In this document: piece by piece, positions 62,031 through 64,000 of the stretch
Layout of the letters: every line of letters begins with the position of its first letter
Numbering within the stretch: position 1 is the first letter of the stretch
Assembly: GCF_002874965.1 (NCBI RefSeq)
Contig: NZ_CP025624.1
Coordinates: 2,914,001 to 2,978,000 of the forward strand
DNA length: 64,000 bases
Origin: Pseudomonas sp. NC02
Lineage (GTDB): Bacteria > Pseudomonadota > Gammaproteobacteria > Pseudomonadales > Pseudomonadaceae
Reading direction: 5' to 3'
Position numbers and translations under genes: made by a program
Notes under the pieces: model-generated
Told to the model about the DNA's origin: nothing
The model's database searches: none
What the model saw: only the letters and a program-made list of their open reading frames with translations

Positions 62031-62507
62031 TTAGTGCATCTTGCTGTGATCCATGGTTTCCGTTGCATTCAACGCACGGGCTTGGGCCTTCACTTCGATC
62101 GACTGCTTTTCCCCCTTGGCGTTTTCCACGGTGACGGTCAGCGGCACCTGGTCGCCTTCCTTGATCTGGGCGGTGAGGTCGATCAGCATCACGTGATAGC
62201 CATCCGGGTCGAGCTTGACCGCCTTGCCCGCGGGCAATGGCACCGAGTCCACCGGGCCCATGCGCATCACGTCGTCCTTCATGGTCATCTCATGGATCTG
62301 CACGGTCTTGGCGACCGGCGACGCCACGCTGAGCAGTTTGCTGTCGCTGTCGGCGGTGACGGTCATGAACGCACCGCTGGACGGCTGGCCCGGTACCGAA
62401 GCGCGTACCCAGGCGTCGGTGACCACTGCCTGTGCACTGGCGTGGGCGGCGAGGCCGAGCAGGGAGAGACCGAGGGCGAAGCGCTTGAGGTGTTGAACGG
62501 CAGTCAT
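62031..62507 (-). CDS. Periplasmic copper chaperone PCu(A)C
   Basis: 158 residues. Signal peptide ends after ASA (residue 25), then QAVVTDAWVRASVPGQPSSG. Copper ligands of the family are His72, Met83, His105 and Met107, in VQIHEMTMKDDVMRM and GYHVML; a C-terminal tail HSKMH adds more. It delivers Cu(I) to cytochrome oxidase CuA or SCO. Its start overlaps the SCO gene stop by one base, so they form an operon. Confidence 0.93.
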   Translation of the reverse strand: MTAVQHLKRFALGLSLLGLAAHASAQAVVTDAWVRASVPGQPSSGAFMTVTADSDSKLLSVASPVAKTVQIHEMTMKDDVMRMGPVDSVPLPAGKAVKLDPDGYHVMLIDLTAQIKEGDQVPLTVTVENAKGEKQSIEVKAQARALNATETMDHSKMH

Positions 62508-63112
62508 TAGCAGACCTCCATGACGGTGAGCAGGTCTTCTGCGCACTCTTTGGCGTTAAGCGAGGCAGACAAGCCCAGGCGCAGGGTGCCCCGGGTGTCG
62601 AACACAAAGCTGGTGGCGGTGTGGGAGAGGGTGTAGCTGTCGCCGGCTGGGATCTTTTCATAAAAGATCCCGAATTCCTTGGCGGCCACGGCGATTTCTT
62701 CCGGGGTGCCGTACAGCGCCTGGAAGCTGGGGTCGAAGGCCTTGACGTAGGCGTCGAGTATCTTGGGCGTGTCGCGTTCGGGATCCAGGGTGATAAACAC
62801 CACCTGCATGATCTTGCCGTCGCGGCCCATCAGTTTTTTCGCCTGGGCCATGCGCGCCAGGGTGGTCGGGCACACGGCCGGGCACTGGGTGAAGCCGAAG
62901 AACACCACCGGCATCAAGCCGCGGAAGGAACTCAAGGTGACGGTCTCGCCGTCAGTGTTCTTGAGCTTGAAGGTACGGCCCATGATCTTGTCGCTCAGAT
63001 CCTTGCCGTACTTGAAGTTCAGTTTCGGGCTGTTGTCACAGCCGGCCAGCAGGCCCAGGCCCAGCAATCCCATGCCGGAGAGGACTTTGCGGCGGGTGAA
63101 TAACGTACTCAT
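62507..63112 (-). CDS. SCO1/SenC family protein
   Basis: 201 residues from the ATG at 63112. Lipobox LLAGC with Cys25, thioredoxin fold, CPAVC motif (Cys77, Cys81) and His164 in YTLSHTATSF, the copper ligands needed for cytochrome oxidase assembly. It anchors in the inner membrane. Together with PCu(A)C downstream and DUF2946 divergent, it forms a copper-handling unit. Confidence 0.93.
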   Translation of the reverse strand: MSTLFTRRKVLSGMGLLGLGLLAGCDNSPKLNFKYGKDLSDKIMGRTFKLKNTDGETVTLSSFRGLMPVVFFGFTQCPAVCPTTLARMAQAKKLMGRDGKIMQVVFITLDPERDTPKILDAYVKAFDPSFQALYGTPEEIAVAAKEFGIFYEKIPAGDSYTLSHTATSFVFDTRGTLRLGLSASLNAKECAEDLLTVMEVC

Positions 63113-63246
63113 CAACTGTGCATCCTGTGAAGCGCCTGGGTACCACGAAGCGTTAAATCAGGCGAGGAGAGCGTGGCATTCTAACAACCCGGGCCTCTGG
63201 GCGTAATCTGCGACGTTCTGTCACAGGCCCTGCCGAGCAAGACCAA

Positions 63247-63351
63247 ATGTGGGAGCTGTCGAGCTTGAGCGAGGCTGCGAAGGGATCGGCTCGGTATTCC
63301 TGCAAGACCGTGGCGCCTGCATCGCAGCCTCGCTAAAGCTCGACAGCTCCT
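63247..63351. repeat. REPIN of the GTGGGAGCTGTCGAGC type
   Basis: ATGTGGGAGCTGTCGAGCTT and the inverted CGCTAAAGCTCGACAGCTCC flank about 60 bases between the SCO gene and the DUF2946 gene. Confidence 0.9.
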
Positions 63352-63377
63352 AGAGGGGGAATGGTAAAGTCGCCGCC

Positions 63378-63761
63378 ATGAAACTCTCCCGCCCGGACCG
63401 TTCACTCATTGCCTGGACCCTGTATTTTTGCGTCCTGTTCAATGTGTTCGTCTGCGGTTTGGGCCATGGGCAGATGATGGGGCTTGAGCTCAATGGCCTG
63501 GGCGGTCAGTTCTGCTCAAGCCTGGGCACCAAGGCGCCGGCCTCGGATGCCGGCCTGGGCAATCCGACGGCCAGCAGCTGGTCGAACTTCTTCGCCTGCC
63601 CGGTGTGCTCCGCCGTGACCCTGGGCATCGTCTTCCTGTTTTGCCTGGCCTGGCTGTTGGGCCTGGGGCAAAAGCCGCGCCCGGCCCATGAGCGGCGCAA
63701 CAAGGCCCCTCCGCGGTATTCCTGGCCTTCGGCCAACCCTCGCGCTTCCCCTGCATTCTGA
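63378..63761 (+). CDS. DUF2946 family membrane protein
   Basis: 127 residues. MKLSRPDRSLIAWTLYFCVL is a first membrane anchor; a periplasmic loop with FCSSLG and CPVCSAV carries metal-ligand-like cysteines, and a second span ends in LLGLGQKPRP. DUF2946 proteins are found beside copper genes and are thought to take part in copper handling. It agrees with the SCO/PCu(A)C genes across the repeat. Confidence 0.85.
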   Translation: MKLSRPDRSLIAWTLYFCVLFNVFVCGLGHGQMMGLELNGLGGQFCSSLGTKAPASDAGLGNPTASSWSNFFACPVCSAVTLGIVFLFCLAWLLGLGQKPRPAHERRNKAPPRYSWPSANPRASPAF

Positions 63762-63823
63762 CGTGTGCCCCGGGCTTCCTGATACCAGGAGGCGTTCTAT
63801 CGTCACGAGTGTGAGTGCGTTCC

Positions 63824-64000
63824 ATGAGCTCTATCCTGCCTTCCGGCGCTGCCCGTCTGGTCAGCAAGGCGTCGCGCCGTCCGTCCCGCAGCGACGTGTT
63901 GCTACCGTCTGTCGAATACCCGAGTAACGCCCGCTGTTTCGTCCACCTGGATGCACGGTTGCTGCCTTACTGGCACACCTTGTTCGACATCTGCCCCGGT
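63824..64000 (+). CDS. Unidentified protein (5' end only)
   Basis: From the ATG at 63824 at least 59 residues are open to the window edge: MSSILPSGAARLVSKASRRP, then basic and polar sequence with a HLDARLLPYWHTLFDICPG end. There is no signal peptide. Basic N-terminus and weak ribosome binding site leave the start open. I do not recognise the family. Confidence 0.5.
   Translation, partial: MSSILPSGAARLVSKASRRPSRSDVLLPSVEYPSNARCFVHLDARLLPYWHTLFDICPG

Noticed and set aside
1..64000. CRISPR array, tRNA, rRNA, phage or transposase
   Set aside because: No regularly spaced repeats, tRNA-like cloverleaf or transposase motifs were found; the repeats present are REP-type palindromes.

Overview
The window looks like a piece of a Pseudomonas chromosome, most likely from the P. 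fluorescens group. The support is high GC, a typical Pseudomonas gene set (OprD porin, FecI/FecR/TonB receptor triplet, DUF6124 protein, many LysR regulators, amine catabolism), and several families of short palindromic repeats (REP/REPIN type) between genes. I see no phage, transposase, integrase, CRISPR, rRNA or tRNA. It reads as ordinary, metabolically rich chromosome with a few unusual modules.

Layout. 0-6.1 kb: DUF6124 protein (cut by the window edge), an M24 peptidase-like gene whose 5' end is duplicated around a repeat, and an ABC importer plus FAD amine-oxidase operon facing an IclR regulator. 6.3-8.7 kb: carboxynorspermidine dehydrogenase and decarboxylase. 8.8-13.1 kb: a Zn-protease-like protein, acetyltransferase, GFA protein, and a polyamine-binding protein with its FAD oxidase. 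13.2-17.7 kb: two LysR regulators, a 39-residue membrane peptide and metE. 17.9-21.9 kb: ECF sigma, FecR and TonB-dependent siderophore receptor. 22-29 kb: Ni/Co transporter, DUF924, a membrane alpha/beta hydrolase, GST, GntR regulator, small secreted proteins, creatininase-family enzyme. 29.2-33.1 kb: two head-to-head L,D-transpeptidases, a P-loop kinase, an alginate-lyase-like protein. 33.2-36 kb: a DapF paralogue with an altered active site, and an RsbQ-like hydrolase coupled to a PAS histidine kinase. 36.1-43.2 kb: TPM protein, methyltransferase, acetyltransferases, a frameshifted lipoprotein, an NCS1 permease and LysR. 43.4-52.4 kb: a two-armed amine catabolic cluster. 52.5-57.4 kb: acetyltransferases, HIT-like and cupin proteins, a reductase, two LysR regulators. 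57.5-61.7 kb: an atypical dicarboxylate-type symporter, a secreted argininosuccinate-lyase-like enzyme and an OprD porin. 62-64 kb: copper handling (PCu(A)C, SCO, DUF2946).

How the genes work together. Three separate modules follow the same logic of amine or amino-acid uptake followed by oxidation or transamination: 1.6-6.1 kb, 10.7-14.1 kb and 43.4-52.4 kb. The last holds a SpuC-like aminotransferase, APC permease and aldehyde dehydrogenase on one strand, and ArgE-like, DUF1028, RidA and flavin monooxygenase genes on the other, with a LuxR-type regulator between. With the carboxynorspermidine genes, the window is rich in polyamine chemistry.

Most worth pursuing: (1) the RsbQ-like hydrolase (triad Ser94/Asp216/His244) overlapping a PAS histidine kinase, which resembles the Bacillus RsbQ-RsbP pair with the phosphatase output replaced by a kinase; (2) a signal-peptide-bearing argininosuccinate-lyase-family protein in an apparent operon with an OprD porin; (3) a DapF paralogue that lost one catalytic cysteine; (4) a lipoprotein gene split by a one-base frameshift in an A run. 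All assignments rest on reading the sequence and on remembered family motifs; no database search was run.
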